DNA of 64,000 bases from Ruania halotolerans (GTDB taxonomy: Bacteria > Actinomycetota > Actinomycetes > Actinomycetales > Beutenbergiaceae): assembly GCF_021049285.1 (NCBI RefSeq), contig NZ_CP088017.1:1995380-2059379 (forward strand), given 5' to 3'. Position numbers and translations under genes: made by a program. The notes beneath the pieces were generated by a model, which ran no database searches, had not been told where the DNA came from, and saw only the letters and a list, made by a program, of their open reading frames with translations. Position 1 is the stretch's first letter. Each line of letters starts with the position of its first letter. Below, in pieces: positions 46,972-58,459 of this stretch.

Positions 46972-47933
46972 GAGTAATGCACCTGCTTGCTCGCGTACTT
47001 GGTCTGGACGAGGGTCACCACGAGCAGCAGTGCGAACATCACCGTGGCCGTGGCGGCGGAGGTGCCGATGTTGAAGTCCACGAATGCCTGGTCGTAGATC
47101 ATCCACGGCAACGTGGTGCTGGACGTGCCGGGGCCGCCGTTGGTGAGTGTGGCGATGATGTCGAATGTCTGCGCGGCCGCGATGATGCCGGTGATGGTGA
47201 GGAAGAACGTCACAGGGCTCAGCAGCGGAAGCGTGGTGTAACGGAACAAGCCCCACCCGCGTGCACCATCGAGGGCCGCGGCCTCGTAGATGTCCTTGGG
47301 CAGGTCGAGGATCGCTGTGTAGTAGATGATCGCCACGAAGCCCAGGCGCTGCCAGGCGTACGCGATGGTGATCGACCAGAGTGAGAAGTCCGAGGTGGTG
47401 GTCCAGCTCGGTGACTCCATCCCGAACATGGAGAACAGCCACCGGCTGAGGCCGTAGTTCGGATCGAACATGAACAGCCACAGCACACCGATTGCGGCGC
47501 CGGGCAGCATGTGCGGGGCAAACGCGATCGTGCGTACCAGGCCGGAGAAGCGCAGCCGCTGAGCGAGCAGAGCGCCGATCGCCATCCCACCGAACAACGT
47601 GCCGATCACCGCGACGAGCACGAAGATCGCGGTGTTGCGCAGCGCGTCCATCAGCATGGAACCGGACTGGAACAGTTCCACGTAGTTCTCGAACCCGACG
47701 ACGACCGGCGCCGGTTGAACGAAATCCCAGTCAGTGAAGCTGAGGACGAAGTTGTACACAGTCGGGTAGTAGCCGAAAACCACGATCGCGACCAGGTTGG
47801 GCAGGATCAGCGCCCAGAAGAGCAATCCGTCCTTGCGGTTGCGGCGGCGGATCTGCGGTGACGTGCGCTGCGGGACTGCGCTTTTCGAACTCCGAGGGCG
47901 TATTCCCTCGATGGGTTGGAGCAGCGTGGTCAT
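46968..47933 (-). CDS. ABC transporter inner-membrane permease, UgpA/MalF-like
   Basis: 321 aa from ATG 47933 (GAGA three bases upstream, weak); a longer in-frame version to 48059 lacks support. Six TM helices, beginning LLFWALILPNLVAIVVFGYY. The EAA loop is DIYEAAALDGARGWGLFRYT. First gene of the operon UgpA-like, UgpE-like, UgpB-like, GDPD, phosphodiesterase. The gene order matches ugpAEB. Confidence 0.88.
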   Translation of the reverse strand: MTTLLQPIEGIRPRSSKSAVPQRTSPQIRRRNRKDGLLFWALILPNLVAIVVFGYYPTVYNFVLSFTDWDFVQPAPVVVGFENYVELFQSGSMLMDALRNTAIFVLVAVIGTLFGGMAIGALLAQRLRFSGLVRTIAFAPHMLPGAAIGVLWLFMFDPNYGLSRWLFSMFGMESPSWTTTSDFSLWSITIAYAWQRLGFVAIIYYTAILDLPKDIYEAAALDGARGWGLFRYTTLPLLSPVTFFLTITGIIAAAQTFDIIATLTNGGPGTSSTTLPWMIYDQAFVDFNIGTSAATATVMFALLLVVTLVQTKYASKQVHYS

Positions 47934-48113
47934 CGTTCTCAGTTCTGTCGGGGCCGTGCGTGGGCCGAGGCCGCGAATCGGCGCTCTAGCTGGTGACGGC
48001 CCCAGCCAACCGGACTGGATTGACGCTGCGCCCATCACCGCATGACGTCCGGGCATCATTCAGATGAATGCCGCCCAGTGCGGCACACACGCGTTGAGCA
48101 GGCCGAATGCGAT

Positions 48114-48135
48114 CCAGGGTGACGAACGGGTGAAC
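48114..48135 (-). promoter_or_regulatory. PHO-box-like direct repeat upstream of the ugp-like operon
   Basis: On the minus strand two 11-bp units lie head to tail: GTTCACCCGTT (48135-48125) and CGTCACCCTGG (48124-48114). Each has the TCACCC core of actinobacterial PhoP boxes. The pair is about 180 bp upstream of the first permease start. The match is to the consensus as I recall it for Streptomyces. Confidence 0.6.
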
Positions 48136-48151
48136 GAATCAGCACGCACGA

Positions 48152-48187
48152 ACGCCCGTCGCCGGGGGAGTCCCAGGCGACGGGCGT
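48152..48187 (-). terminator. Hairpin terminator after the DrrB-like permease
   Basis: ACGCCCGTCGCC (48152-48163) and GGCGACGGGCGT (48176-48187) make a perfect 12-bp stem with a 12-base loop, 28 bases past the ABC permease stop on the minus strand. The PHO-box-like repeat begins 16 bases beyond it, so the hairpin insulates the ugp-like operon. Confidence 0.75.
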
Positions 48188-48215
48188 ATGGCGGTGCAGT
48201 GTTCGCTGATCGTCG

Positions 48216-48980
48216 CTAGCTGATCTTCCCGCGGTAGATCATGTTCGCAGCGGTGTAGGCGACGACGAGGATCCCGACGAGCCAGGCGAGGGCGATCCAG
48301 ATCTCGTTCCCCACCGGCTGTTGGGTGAACAACGCACGGAGCGTGTTCACGATGGCCGTGACGGGCTGGTGCTCGGCGAACCAGGCCACCGGCCCCGGCA
48401 TCGACGCAGTGGGGACGAACGCCGAGCTGATGAACGGCAGGAAGATGAGCGGATAGCTGAACGCACTCGCACCGTCGACAGTCTTCGCGGAGAGTCCGGC
48501 GATCACGGCGACCCAGGTCAACGCCACCGTGAACAGGATCAGGACGCCGGCAACGGCGAGCCAGGCGCCCACCGATGCCCCGGTGCGGAAACCCATCAGC
48601 AGCGCCACCCCAGTCACGATCACTATCGAGGCAAGATTCGCGGCCACCGAGGTGAGCACGTGTGCCCAGAGCACGCTGGAGCGTGCGATCGGCATGGACT
48701 GGAAGCGTTCGAAGATGCCGCCCTGCATATCGAGAAACAACCGGTACGCGGTGTAGGCGATACCTGAGGCGATCGTGATGAGCAGGATGCCGGGCAGCAT
48801 GTAGTTGATGTACGACTGGTCCGTTCCGGTGGTGATCGCACCGCCGAGCACGTACACGAACAGCAGCATCAGCGCGATCGGCGTGACCGCCGTGGTGATG
48901 ATCGTGTCGGGGCTGCGCAGGATGTGGCGCAATGACCGGCCGGTGAGGGCGCGGGTGTCGCTCAGGGCGTAGCTGGTCAT
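48216..48980 (-). CDS. ABC-2 type exporter permease, DrrB-like
   Basis: 254 aa from ATG 48980 (ATGA overlap with the ATPase). ABC2_membrane topology: six TM helices with RALTGRSLRHILRSPDTIIT before the first, MLPGILLITIASGIAYTAYR, ERFQSMPIARSSVLWAHVLT and YPLIFLPFISSAFVPTASMP. The MPGPVAWFAEHQPVTAIVNT region is a DrrB signature. Partner of the adjacent ATPase in a drug or lipid exporter. Substrate unknown. Confidence 0.9.
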   Translation of the reverse strand: MTSYALSDTRALTGRSLRHILRSPDTIITTAVTPIALMLLFVYVLGGAITTGTDQSYINYMLPGILLITIASGIAYTAYRLFLDMQGGIFERFQSMPIARSSVLWAHVLTSVAANLASIVIVTGVALLMGFRTGASVGAWLAVAGVLILFTVALTWVAVIAGLSAKTVDGASAFSYPLIFLPFISSAFVPTASMPGPVAWFAEHQPVTAIVNTLRALFTQQPVGNEIWIALAWLVGILVVAYTAANMIYRGKIS

Positions 48981-49798
48981 GGGAGTTCCTTTCCTGCCGG
49001 GAGGTCCGATTCGCTCGCGGTCGGTGACTGCGGCGCGTGACCGATCAGAGCGAGGAACACGTCCTCGAGGGAGGGTTGCTTCTCGACATACTCGACTTCG
49101 GCGGCGGGCATGAGCGCCTTGAGTTCGGCGAGAGTGCCGTTCTGAATGATCGTTCCCTGGTGCAGGATCGCGATGCGGTCGGCGAGTTGTTCGGCCTCGT
49201 CGAGATACTGCGTAGTGAGCATGACGGTGGTGCCGCTCTTCGCGAGCTCCCTGATCATCTGCCACACCTCGATGCGCGCCTGCGGATCGAGGCCAGTGGT
49301 GGGTTCGTCGAGGAAGATGACCGGTGGGTTCCCGATCAGACTCATCGCGATGTCGAGGCGGCGCCTCATCCCACCCGAGTACGTTCCGGCCTTGCGGCTT
49401 CCCGCGTCAGTGAGCGAGAAGCGGGAGAGCATGTCATCGGCGATCGCTCCTGGACTCTTCAAGTGACGCAGCTTCGCGACCAGCACGAGGTTCTCCCGAC
49501 CGCTGAGCACCTCATCGACCGCAGCGAACTGACCGGTCAGGCTGATCGACTCGCGCACCTCGTTCGGTGCCGAGGCGACGTCGAAGCCGTGCACCGTGGC
49601 GGTCCCGGAATCGGCCTTCAGCAATGTGGCGAGAATCCGCACCAGGGTGGTCTTGCCGGCGCCGTTGGAGCCGAGCAGGGCGAAAATGCTCCCCGCCCGC
49701 ACATCGAAGTCAACCCCGGTCAATACGTGCAGGTCATTGAAGGACTTGGTGATGCCGCGTACCCGGATCGCGGGGTCGCGGGCGCCATCGGTGCTCAT
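48977..49798 (-). CDS. ABC transporter ATP-binding protein, DrrA-like
   Basis: 273 aa. Walker A LLGSNGAGKTTLVRIL, signature YSGGMRRRLDIAMSL, Walker B VIFLDEPTTGLDPQAR and the switch His replaced by Gln in TTQYLDEAEQLAD, the latter typical of DrrA-type ATPases. The tail (VEKQPSLEDVFLALIG) is the DrrA-specific C-terminal motif. Overlaps both neighbours by four bases. Confidence 0.93.
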   Translation of the reverse strand: MSTDGARDPAIRVRGITKSFNDLHVLTGVDFDVRAGSIFALLGSNGAGKTTLVRILATLLKADSGTATVHGFDVASAPNEVRESISLTGQFAAVDEVLSGRENLVLVAKLRHLKSPGAIADDMLSRFSLTDAGSRKAGTYSGGMRRRLDIAMSLIGNPPVIFLDEPTTGLDPQARIEVWQMIRELAKSGTTVMLTTQYLDEAEQLADRIAILHQGTIIQNGTLAELKALMPAAEVEYVEKQPSLEDVFLALIGHAPQSPTASESDLPAGKELP

Positions 49799-50181
49799 GC
49801 GCCTGCCTCCTTGCCATCAGCGCCGCTGGCTTCGTCCATTGCTTTCGTCAGGCGCGCGCGCTCCTTGTCGATCCACCGTTTGCCCGAGTAGGCGCTGGCG
49901 AACGTCTCGGCGAACTCCACCGGATCGTCGCCCACGATGTCGCGCACCGGCGTCCTATCGATGGCCGCGCGCTCCCAGAGGTCAGCCAGATCAGTGAACA
50001 TTGTGCTCAGCGTGTCGCCGTCAGTGACGCCTCCGGCGTACATGAGGTACCGGTGCATCGCGTTAGCTGCCCTCGTGTACGGCTCGGGGAGGGCGTCGAT
50101 GCGGGCCTTGTCCTGCTTGTACTGCTTCTTCTGCTCGAGCGACCCGGTGAGGGCCTCGATCCACTTTGCTGCCACGGTCAT
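49795..50181 (-). CDS. DUF1048 family protein
   Basis: 128 aa helical protein. KWIEALTGSLEQKKQYKQDK, RIDALPEPYTRAANAMHRYL, GGVTDGDTLSTMFTDLADLW and FAETFASAYSGKRWIDKERA match DUF1048, usually found beside PadR regulators and ABC-2 exporters. The role is unknown; a small accessory or regulatory partner is likely. Overlaps PadR upstream and the ATPase downstream by four bases each. Confidence 0.88.
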   Translation of the reverse strand: MTVAAKWIEALTGSLEQKKQYKQDKARIDALPEPYTRAANAMHRYLMYAGGVTDGDTLSTMFTDLADLWERAAIDRTPVRDIVGDDPVEFAETFASAYSGKRWIDKERARLTKAMDEASGADGKEAGA

Positions 50182-50528
50182 GCTCCTTCGTGCTGGTGGT
50201 CATCGTTGGGGTGCTGCAGTTGTTCGATGCGTTCGGAGAGGAAGGTCCACGTTCTCCAGAACTCGTTGAGTTGGTCCCTGCCTTGCGCGTTCAGTGAGTA
50301 GACCTTCCGTGGGGGCCCTTTCTCGGACGGGACCTTCTCCACATCCACGAATCCCTTCTGCTCGATGCGCACGAGCAGGGCGTAGACAGTTCCCTCGACG
50401 AGGTCGGTGAAGCCTTGCTCCCGCAGTCGGGCCGTGATCTCGTACCCGTAGGCAGGGCGCCCGGCCAGCGTGGCCAGCACGATGCCCACCAGAGTGCCCT
50501 TGAGCATCTCCGTCATCTGATTGCCCAT
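50178..50528 (-). CDS. PadR family transcriptional regulator
   Basis: 116 aa. Winged helix: MTEMLKGTLVGIVLATLAGR, PAYGYEITARLREQGFTDLV, EGTVYALLVRIEQKGFVDVE and SEKGPPRKVYSLNAQGRDQL, followed by one C-terminal dimerisation helix, as in the short PadR-s2 class. It heads a fully overlapping four-gene operon (PadR, DUF1048, DrrA, DrrB). A palindromic site just upstream suggests autorepression and drug-responsive control. Confidence 0.93.
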   Translation of the reverse strand: MGNQMTEMLKGTLVGIVLATLAGRPAYGYEITARLREQGFTDLVEGTVYALLVRIEQKGFVDVEKVPSEKGPPRKVYSLNAQGRDQLNEFWRTWTFLSERIEQLQHPNDDHQHEGA

Positions 50529-50559
50529 CGAGCCTGCCTCTCTACTCAGTAATGCTGAC

Positions 50560-50590
50560 TACCGCTAGATAGTAGCGGTAAGTACCGGTA
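50560..50590. promoter_or_regulatory. Palindromic PadR operator candidate
   Basis: TACCGCTA (50560-50567) and TAGCGGTA (50573-50580) are perfect inverted 8-mers with a 5-base centre, followed by the palindrome TACCGGTA (50583-50590). They lie 32-62 bp before the PadR ATG. The remaining 50591-50804 carries no gene I can support. Confidence 0.7.
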
Positions 50591-50804
50591 GGTAGCAACA
50601 ATGAGTACCGCGCTGGTCGGCTGCGGGCACAGCAGCGCCCACGCCGGGGCGGGCCCTGGCGAGAATCCGCGGGGGAGTGCGGCTAGCGTTCGAGATGTCC
50701 GGCGAGATTGTCCAGCGACGATGCCGAACCTGCGGCGTGATCATCGGCCGAGATGCCAGTCTGAGCCTCGAATATCACCGGCGCCTCAGGAGCGCGGGGG
50801 GTCG

Positions 50805-51413
50805 TCAGCGTTCCAGCCAGGCGAGGTATGCCGCCCCCCGCGGCGAGAGCTCGTACCCGACATCGTGACTGATCGTCAGGCCGAGGCCCTTGAGCTTGCG
50901 GATGTCTGTCTTCATGGGCAGCAGTTTCACGTCCCGCAGGGCAGCCAGCTCCTTGGAGACCACTCGCGGGTTGTCGCGGATCCACGTGAGGATCTCCTGG
51001 GTCCATGGACCCGTAGGGCGGGCGTCCAGGCGGGCGAGCCGCTGCGCGATGGTGGCGAGCTCCTCCGAGTCCGGCAGCCTCTCGCGCAGGGCGAGCCGTG
51101 GATCCTCACCGATCCAACGCACGTGCACCCGATAGACATGCTCCCCTCCGGCCGACCCGCGTGGACCGCGAGGGCGGTCCCGGGGGCGGAGAGCTCGCCG
51201 GAGTGCGTCGGCATCCTTCATCCCCGCGGCACGCGCCGCGCGATCGGTGAGCCGCTGCAGATCGTTCACCCGGGTCACCCGGGTGAACTCGACCACGCCC
51301 GCGGCGGTGAGCTGCTTGCCCCCGGCGCGGACCCGTGGCACGTCCCACCGCCGGTACTGGGTGGTGATACGGCCTGCCCGGATCCCCTCCGCCACTGCAC
51401 GCGAGATCAGCAT
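50805..51413 (-). CDS. ASCH-domain-like protein
   Basis: 202 aa from ATG 51413; no strong ribosome site, and longer frames run toward the neighbouring gene. The first 55 residues (ISRAVAEGIRAGRITTQYRR, PRVRAGGKQLTAAGVVEFTR) resemble the ASCH/PUA-like fold. The C-terminal half is helical and winged-helix-like (GPWTQEILTWIRDNPRVVSK, LKLLPMKTDIRKLK region, ISHDVGYELSPRGAAYLAWL), often seen in actinobacterial hypotheticals. An RNA- or nucleic-acid-related role is possible; not certain. Confidence 0.55.
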   Translation of the reverse strand: MLISRAVAEGIRAGRITTQYRRWDVPRVRAGGKQLTAAGVVEFTRVTRVNDLQRLTDRAARAAGMKDADALRRALRPRDRPRGPRGSAGGEHVYRVHVRWIGEDPRLALRERLPDSEELATIAQRLARLDARPTGPWTQEILTWIRDNPRVVSKELAALRDVKLLPMKTDIRKLKGLGLTISHDVGYELSPRGAAYLAWLER

Positions 51414-51451
51414 GGGCCACATCCTGGCAGACGGCGGCGGCCCGAATGGGC

Positions 51452-53308
51452 TCACAGGGCCCGCAACACCACCCGCAGCGAAGCCTCGCTCCCGATCTCG
51501 GTGGGTCGGAGCACCAGCCGAGCGATCTGGTCTCCCCACACCGCCTTCAGGATCGGGTCGGTGAGGTCGATCGTCTCGACGGCTGCCTCCACCTGGTCGC
51601 CGATCTCCAGCCGGGCACGCCTGCGTCCGTCGGTGTCACACACGTCGAGCGAGCCGTCTCCGTTGTCCTGGGGGGCGTGGGCGAGCATCAGATGCACGCG
51701 AGTATCGGACGTGGCCGGGGTCCAGCAGTCGGTCAGCTCCAGCGCCGCGCCCAGGCGGACCTCGCGCTGCCACGAGGTGATCCCCACCGAGGTGGGATAC
51801 GCCCCGGCGAGTTCTAGGCGCACGTGAGCGGCGGACTGCTCGAGCACAACGGCGCGGAACCGTTCCCCGACGCCCTGCTCTGCGCCGTCAGGGGCCGGGA
51901 CCGTGTGGAAACCGGACTGTGTGAACCAGGTGGAGTATCGATCGGGCCCGAAGCTGCCGGCGGTGTACTGCCCCGCGCCGACGTCGATCAAGATCGGGGC
52001 GCCGTCAACGGCCACCACGACCGATCCGACATCGAGATGGTTGTGCGGTTCGTCGTTGTGCCCGCCCTTGGCCACCACGCGGACCCGGGCGTCGTCGGTC
52101 GATGCTGCGAACACCTGGGTCTGATCCAACCAGTGAGGGGTGGCTGCAGGCTCAGTGGTTCGAGCACTCTGCGTCCAGCCCGGGTCGAACAGGGTGACCA
52201 GGCACCGGTACATCGCCTGATACGGCACCAGCGCGCGGTCGAAGGAGGCGGCCAGCGCAGCGACCTCCGGGACCCGTGCGGCTGTCGCGAACCGATGCAA
52301 CAGTGCTGGCGGGTGCTGGTCCTTGTCCAGTTCCTCCGTCGGCGGGGGTACCCGGGCGATACCGTCGGCCACGCTCGCCGACCACGGGCCACCGAGGTGC
52401 ACCACCAGGGGATAGCTGGCCATCCGCTGGACGAGCGGGGCGGTGAGCACTGCCGTCGTCCCGCCCGGGTCGACCCAGCCGAGCACATCCAGCGCCTCAT
52501 ACAGTCGAGCCGCCGACTGCCACCAGTACATGATTCCCTCGGCACACCCACCATCCGACGGCGTCCGCTCCAGGTAGCCGTCCAGGCTTTCCAGGGCAGC
52601 CGCGTAGGCCGGGCGTGCCACGTCCTCACCTGGCGCGAGAAGCGCGGTGGCGGTCAGCACATTGGAGACGATCCACGGATTCCAGTTCATCCCGGCACCG
52701 AACCACCACCAGTTACGCCCCTCGTCCATGAACGGCCGAATCACGCGATCCAGCACGGCCATGCGCACCTGGGTGAGCAACCCGGGGGTGTCCGAAAGCC
52801 GAGCAGCGTGCAGCCAGCTCACCCAGGTCAGCGTCGCGGCAGTTTCGGCAGCAAACAGATCCAGTACGGGGCGTGCAGGATCCGGGAGCAGCCGGAGCGG
52901 CTCACCTGGAGGGCTGTCGTGCGCAGGCAGACACCAGCTCACCTCCTCCACCAGCAGCCCGATACCGTCCAGCACCTGGTCGGCGTACCGCTCCTCACCG
53001 AGCGCGAGGGCTAGAGCGAGGAGCACCAGGCGCCGACGACGCGCGAAGTACGGCGCTTCAAATGCACGTCGGGACCCGCTCCGCGAGAACTCGAGCCGCG
53101 CCGAGACCGTGAGCTCCGGCCACGGTTGCCGGCTCAGGTGCGCGGCGTGGTCCAAGATGGTGTGCCGGCTGACCGGGTCAACCGCGCGCCATGCCTCACG
53201 ATCGCTCGCAGGCGGAAACGGTACCTGCGCACCAGAGGCCGTCCTGCAGACGAGGCGATCGAGATCGAGGGCGGCACGCAGGCTCGGGCGAGGGACGTCA
53301 TCGGGCAT
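51452..53308 (-). CDS. Heparinase II/III-like polysaccharide lyase-type protein
   Basis: 618 aa without a signal peptide. The N-terminal 400 residues are an (alpha/alpha) toroid (NWWWFGAGMNWNPWIVSNVL, GGCAEGIMYWWQSAARLYEA). The C-terminal beta-sandwich has the heparinase II/III metal/substrate region GGHNDEPHNHLDVGSVVVAV followed by LIDVGAGQYTAGSFGPDRYS. His and Asn residues of this segment coincide with active-site positions in related lyases. Acidic-glycan or uronic-acid degradation is likely, but the specific polymer is unknown. Starts 6 bp after the glutamate dehydrogenase stop. Confidence 0.8.
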   Translation of the reverse strand: MPDDVPRPSLRAALDLDRLVCRTASGAQVPFPPASDREAWRAVDPVSRHTILDHAAHLSRQPWPELTVSARLEFSRSGSRRAFEAPYFARRRRLVLLALALALGEERYADQVLDGIGLLVEEVSWCLPAHDSPPGEPLRLLPDPARPVLDLFAAETAATLTWVSWLHAARLSDTPGLLTQVRMAVLDRVIRPFMDEGRNWWWFGAGMNWNPWIVSNVLTATALLAPGEDVARPAYAAALESLDGYLERTPSDGGCAEGIMYWWQSAARLYEALDVLGWVDPGGTTAVLTAPLVQRMASYPLVVHLGGPWSASVADGIARVPPPTEELDKDQHPPALLHRFATAARVPEVAALAASFDRALVPYQAMYRCLVTLFDPGWTQSARTTEPAATPHWLDQTQVFAASTDDARVRVVAKGGHNDEPHNHLDVGSVVVAVDGAPILIDVGAGQYTAGSFGPDRYSTWFTQSGFHTVPAPDGAEQGVGERFRAVVLEQSAAHVRLELAGAYPTSVGITSWQREVRLGAALELTDCWTPATSDTRVHLMLAHAPQDNGDGSLDVCDTDGRRRARLEIGDQVEAAVETIDLTDPILKAVWGDQIARLVLRPTEIGSEASLRVVLRAL

Positions 53309-53314
53309 CTGAGC

Positions 53315-56147
<2,833 letters not shown>

Positions 56148-56178
56148 GCTACACGAGCACTGCGCGGTGGCGCCGGCC

Positions 56179-57408
56179 TCAGCTCTCCAACCGGAATGCC
56201 TGCCGCCAGGTCAGCGCCGTCCCTCCCTGCATCACCGCACGCTCGTAGATCCGTTCACCGAGCCTGAGCAAGCCCAGTGCAGCCACAGCGGTCAGGAGCA
56301 GCGAGACGATCGGTTGCCAGAGGGCAACGTCCTCGGAGAGCATCCGGACCGGCATCGCCACCGAACTCATCACTGGCACGAAGCTGGCTACCTGCAGTGC
56401 CGTGCCGGTGGCGAACAGACCGACGAACAGCACGGCCATGATCACCATGATGATCGGACCGGTATTGGTCTGCAGATCCTCACTTCGGCTGGCCAATGCA
56501 CCCAGGACCGCCCATACCGACGCCAGCGCGAGAAATCCGAGCACGAAGAACGCGATGAACCAGCCGGAGGCAGCAAGGATCCAGCCGATATCCGGTGCGA
56601 GGCCGGCCACGTTGACGGCAATCAGACCCACGACGCCGTAGAGCACGATCTGGCCGAAGGCGAGCAGCGAGTTTCCGAGCACCTTGCCATAGAGGATCTG
56701 CCGAATCGGGATCGCCGTGGCAAGGATCTCCACCACCCGGTTCTGCTTCTCCTCCAGTACAGAGTTGGCGATGGTCATCCCGAACATGATGGTGGCCATG
56801 TAGAACAGGAACGCGAAGACGAAACCGACCACATAGGAGGCAGCTCCCTGGTCGGAGTCGGCGGCGAGGAGTTCCGTTCGCACCTGGCTGCCGGACTCGA
56901 GTTCAGCGAGCGAGGTGCCCGCCTCCCGAGCGTTCTCACTCAGTACGGCCGTGCGCACCGCATCGCTCACCACTGACTGCAGGTCGCCGGCGATCTCCTC
57001 GCCGCCGAGGAGTACGTATTCATTGCCTGTCTGGATCAGTCCGGCATCGACGTCACCGGCGATGACGGCGTTGCGCAGCGCCTGTTCGTCCGCCATCTGG
57101 GTGACTTCCAGGCTGTCCCCGGAACTCGCGATGAGATCACCGGCCGAGGCGGCGATCTCGCTCGCTGCCGTGTCCCCGGAATCGACGGTTGCCACGACGT
57201 ACTCACTGGAACGGGTGGAAAAGAATGCGGAGGCAGCAACCGCAGCCACCAAGAGCAGGGTGGTGAAGATCGTGGAGAGCACAAAACTGCGGTCGCTCAC
57301 CTTGACGAGGATCTCACGCGCCGTGACCGTCATCCATGGTCGACGTACCAGGACTCGATCACCCTCATCGGTGCCGGTGGTGGGCGGGTCGGTGGTGAGA
57401 GTACTCAT
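56179..57408 (-). CDS. ABC-2 exporter permease, NatB-like
   Basis: 409 aa. One TM helix near the N-terminus (SFVLSTIFTTLLLVAAVAAS) is followed by a ~130-residue extracytoplasmic segment with an SLAELESG region, then five TM helices (YVVGFVFAFLFYMATIMFGM, SLLAFGQIVLYGVVGLIAVN, FFVLGFLALASVWAVLGALA and others). The large N-terminal loop is typical of NatB/ABC2_membrane_3 permeases. Start overlaps the ATPase stop by four bases. Substrate unknown; Na+ or peptide efflux are family options. Confidence 0.88.
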   Translation of the reverse strand: MSTLTTDPPTTGTDEGDRVLVRRPWMTVTAREILVKVSDRSFVLSTIFTTLLLVAAVAASAFFSTRSSEYVVATVDSGDTAASEIAASAGDLIASSGDSLEVTQMADEQALRNAVIAGDVDAGLIQTGNEYVLLGGEEIAGDLQSVVSDAVRTAVLSENAREAGTSLAELESGSQVRTELLAADSDQGAASYVVGFVFAFLFYMATIMFGMTIANSVLEEKQNRVVEILATAIPIRQILYGKVLGNSLLAFGQIVLYGVVGLIAVNVAGLAPDIGWILAASGWFIAFFVLGFLALASVWAVLGALASRSEDLQTNTGPIIMVIMAVLFVGLFATGTALQVASFVPVMSSVAMPVRMLSEDVALWQPIVSLLLTAVAALGLLRLGERIYERAVMQGGTALTWRQAFRLES

Positions 57409-58295
57409 CGGGTCACCTCGCGGTAGATGTCGGACAACGTGGGCACGAGTGGGGTGAATTCAGTCAGGCCGCGTTCGACGGCCTGGGCGAGGAGACCGTC
57501 GGGAACACCATCGGGTAACTCGAGCACCGCCGTCGGACCATGCACGTCCAGAACGGTGACCTCCGGTACCTCGCGGAGCCAGCCGGCATCGGGTGCGGTG
57601 CTGATCCGGTACCGGGCAGGCCCGGAGCGGCGGAGCTCCTCAGCTGTTCCTGCTGCCATCACCGCACCGTCGGAGAGCACGACGAGTGAGTCACAGAGTC
57701 GATCGACAAGGTCCAGCTGGTGGCTGGAGAACAGCACGGGAACACCTTCGCGCAGCCGGTCCGAGAGCAGATCGACCATGGAGTCCACGGCAACGGGATC
57801 CAGGCCGGAGAACGGCTCGTCGAGGATGAGTGCGCGCGGTCCGTGTAACAGTGAGGCCGCCACCTGGACGCGTTGCTGGTTGCCCAGGGAGAGGGATTCG
57901 AGCTTGTCTTTGGTGCGGTCAGCGAGTTCGAACCGCTCCAGCAGTCGTGTGGCCTCCCTGGCGGCGTCACCACGGCTCATACCGCGGAGCTGACCGAGGT
58001 AGCACAGCTGGTCGAGGATGCCCTGTTTGGGATAGAGGCCGCGCTCTTCGGGCATGTATCCGAAGGTGGCGCGGTCGGTGCGCGTGATCGGGTGACCGTC
58101 CCAATGCACCTCACCCTCGTGGATCGCGAGGACGCCCATGATCATGCGCATCGTGGAGGTCTTCCCGGCGCCGTTCGCGCCGACGAAACCGGTCAGCGTG
58201 CCGGGCTCGACCACGAACGAGACGTCGTCGACGGCGACCTTCTCGCCAAACCTGCGCGTGAGGTGCCGGATCTCCAGGGCGGGTGAAGTGGACAT
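57405..58295 (-). CDS. ABC transporter ATP-binding protein, NatA-like
   Basis: 296 aa with AAGGAAAA upstream of the ATG. Walker A FVGANGAGKTSTMRMIM, signature LSLGNQQRVQVAASLL (LSLGN variant of the LSGGQ motif), Walker B LILDEPFSGLDPVAV and LFSSHQLDLVDRL. The tail is a DUF4162-type C-terminal domain (WLREVPEVTVLDVHGPTAVL). Functions with the adjacent permease. A 164-bp gap with a dyad separates it from the response regulator. Confidence 0.92.
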   Translation of the reverse strand: MSTSPALEIRHLTRRFGEKVAVDDVSFVVEPGTLTGFVGANGAGKTSTMRMIMGVLAIHEGEVHWDGHPITRTDRATFGYMPEERGLYPKQGILDQLCYLGQLRGMSRGDAAREATRLLERFELADRTKDKLESLSLGNQQRVQVAASLLHGPRALILDEPFSGLDPVAVDSMVDLLSDRLREGVPVLFSSHQLDLVDRLCDSLVVLSDGAVMAAGTAEELRRSGPARYRISTAPDAGWLREVPEVTVLDVHGPTAVLELPDGVPDGLLAQAVERGLTEFTPLVPTLSDIYREVTR

Positions 58296-58356
58296 GCTTT
58301 TCCTTCCCGGGCGGTTGAGACTAGATCGAGCCTAGGAAGTGCTGTGGCCTCGCGCC

Positions 58357-58372
58357 TCACCCGCAGGGGTGA
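58357..58372. promoter_or_regulatory. Dyad before the NatAB-like operon
   Basis: TCACCC-GCAG-GGGTGA is a perfect 6-bp dyad 62 bp upstream of the ATPase start, in the gap after the response regulator gene. It may be the regulator's binding site. Confidence 0.4.
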
Positions 58373-58459
58373 TTCGCCCGTCTCCCTCCTGCGGGGGAGT
58401 GCGGGGCCGGATTCACCCTGAGTCCGAGCGGAACGCCGCGCGTCATCACGAGGCGCAGT

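Noticed and set aside
46972-47481. Longer N-terminus for the second ugp-like permease
   Set aside because: It would be read through the first permease in the wrong frame, and its composition is not membrane-like.
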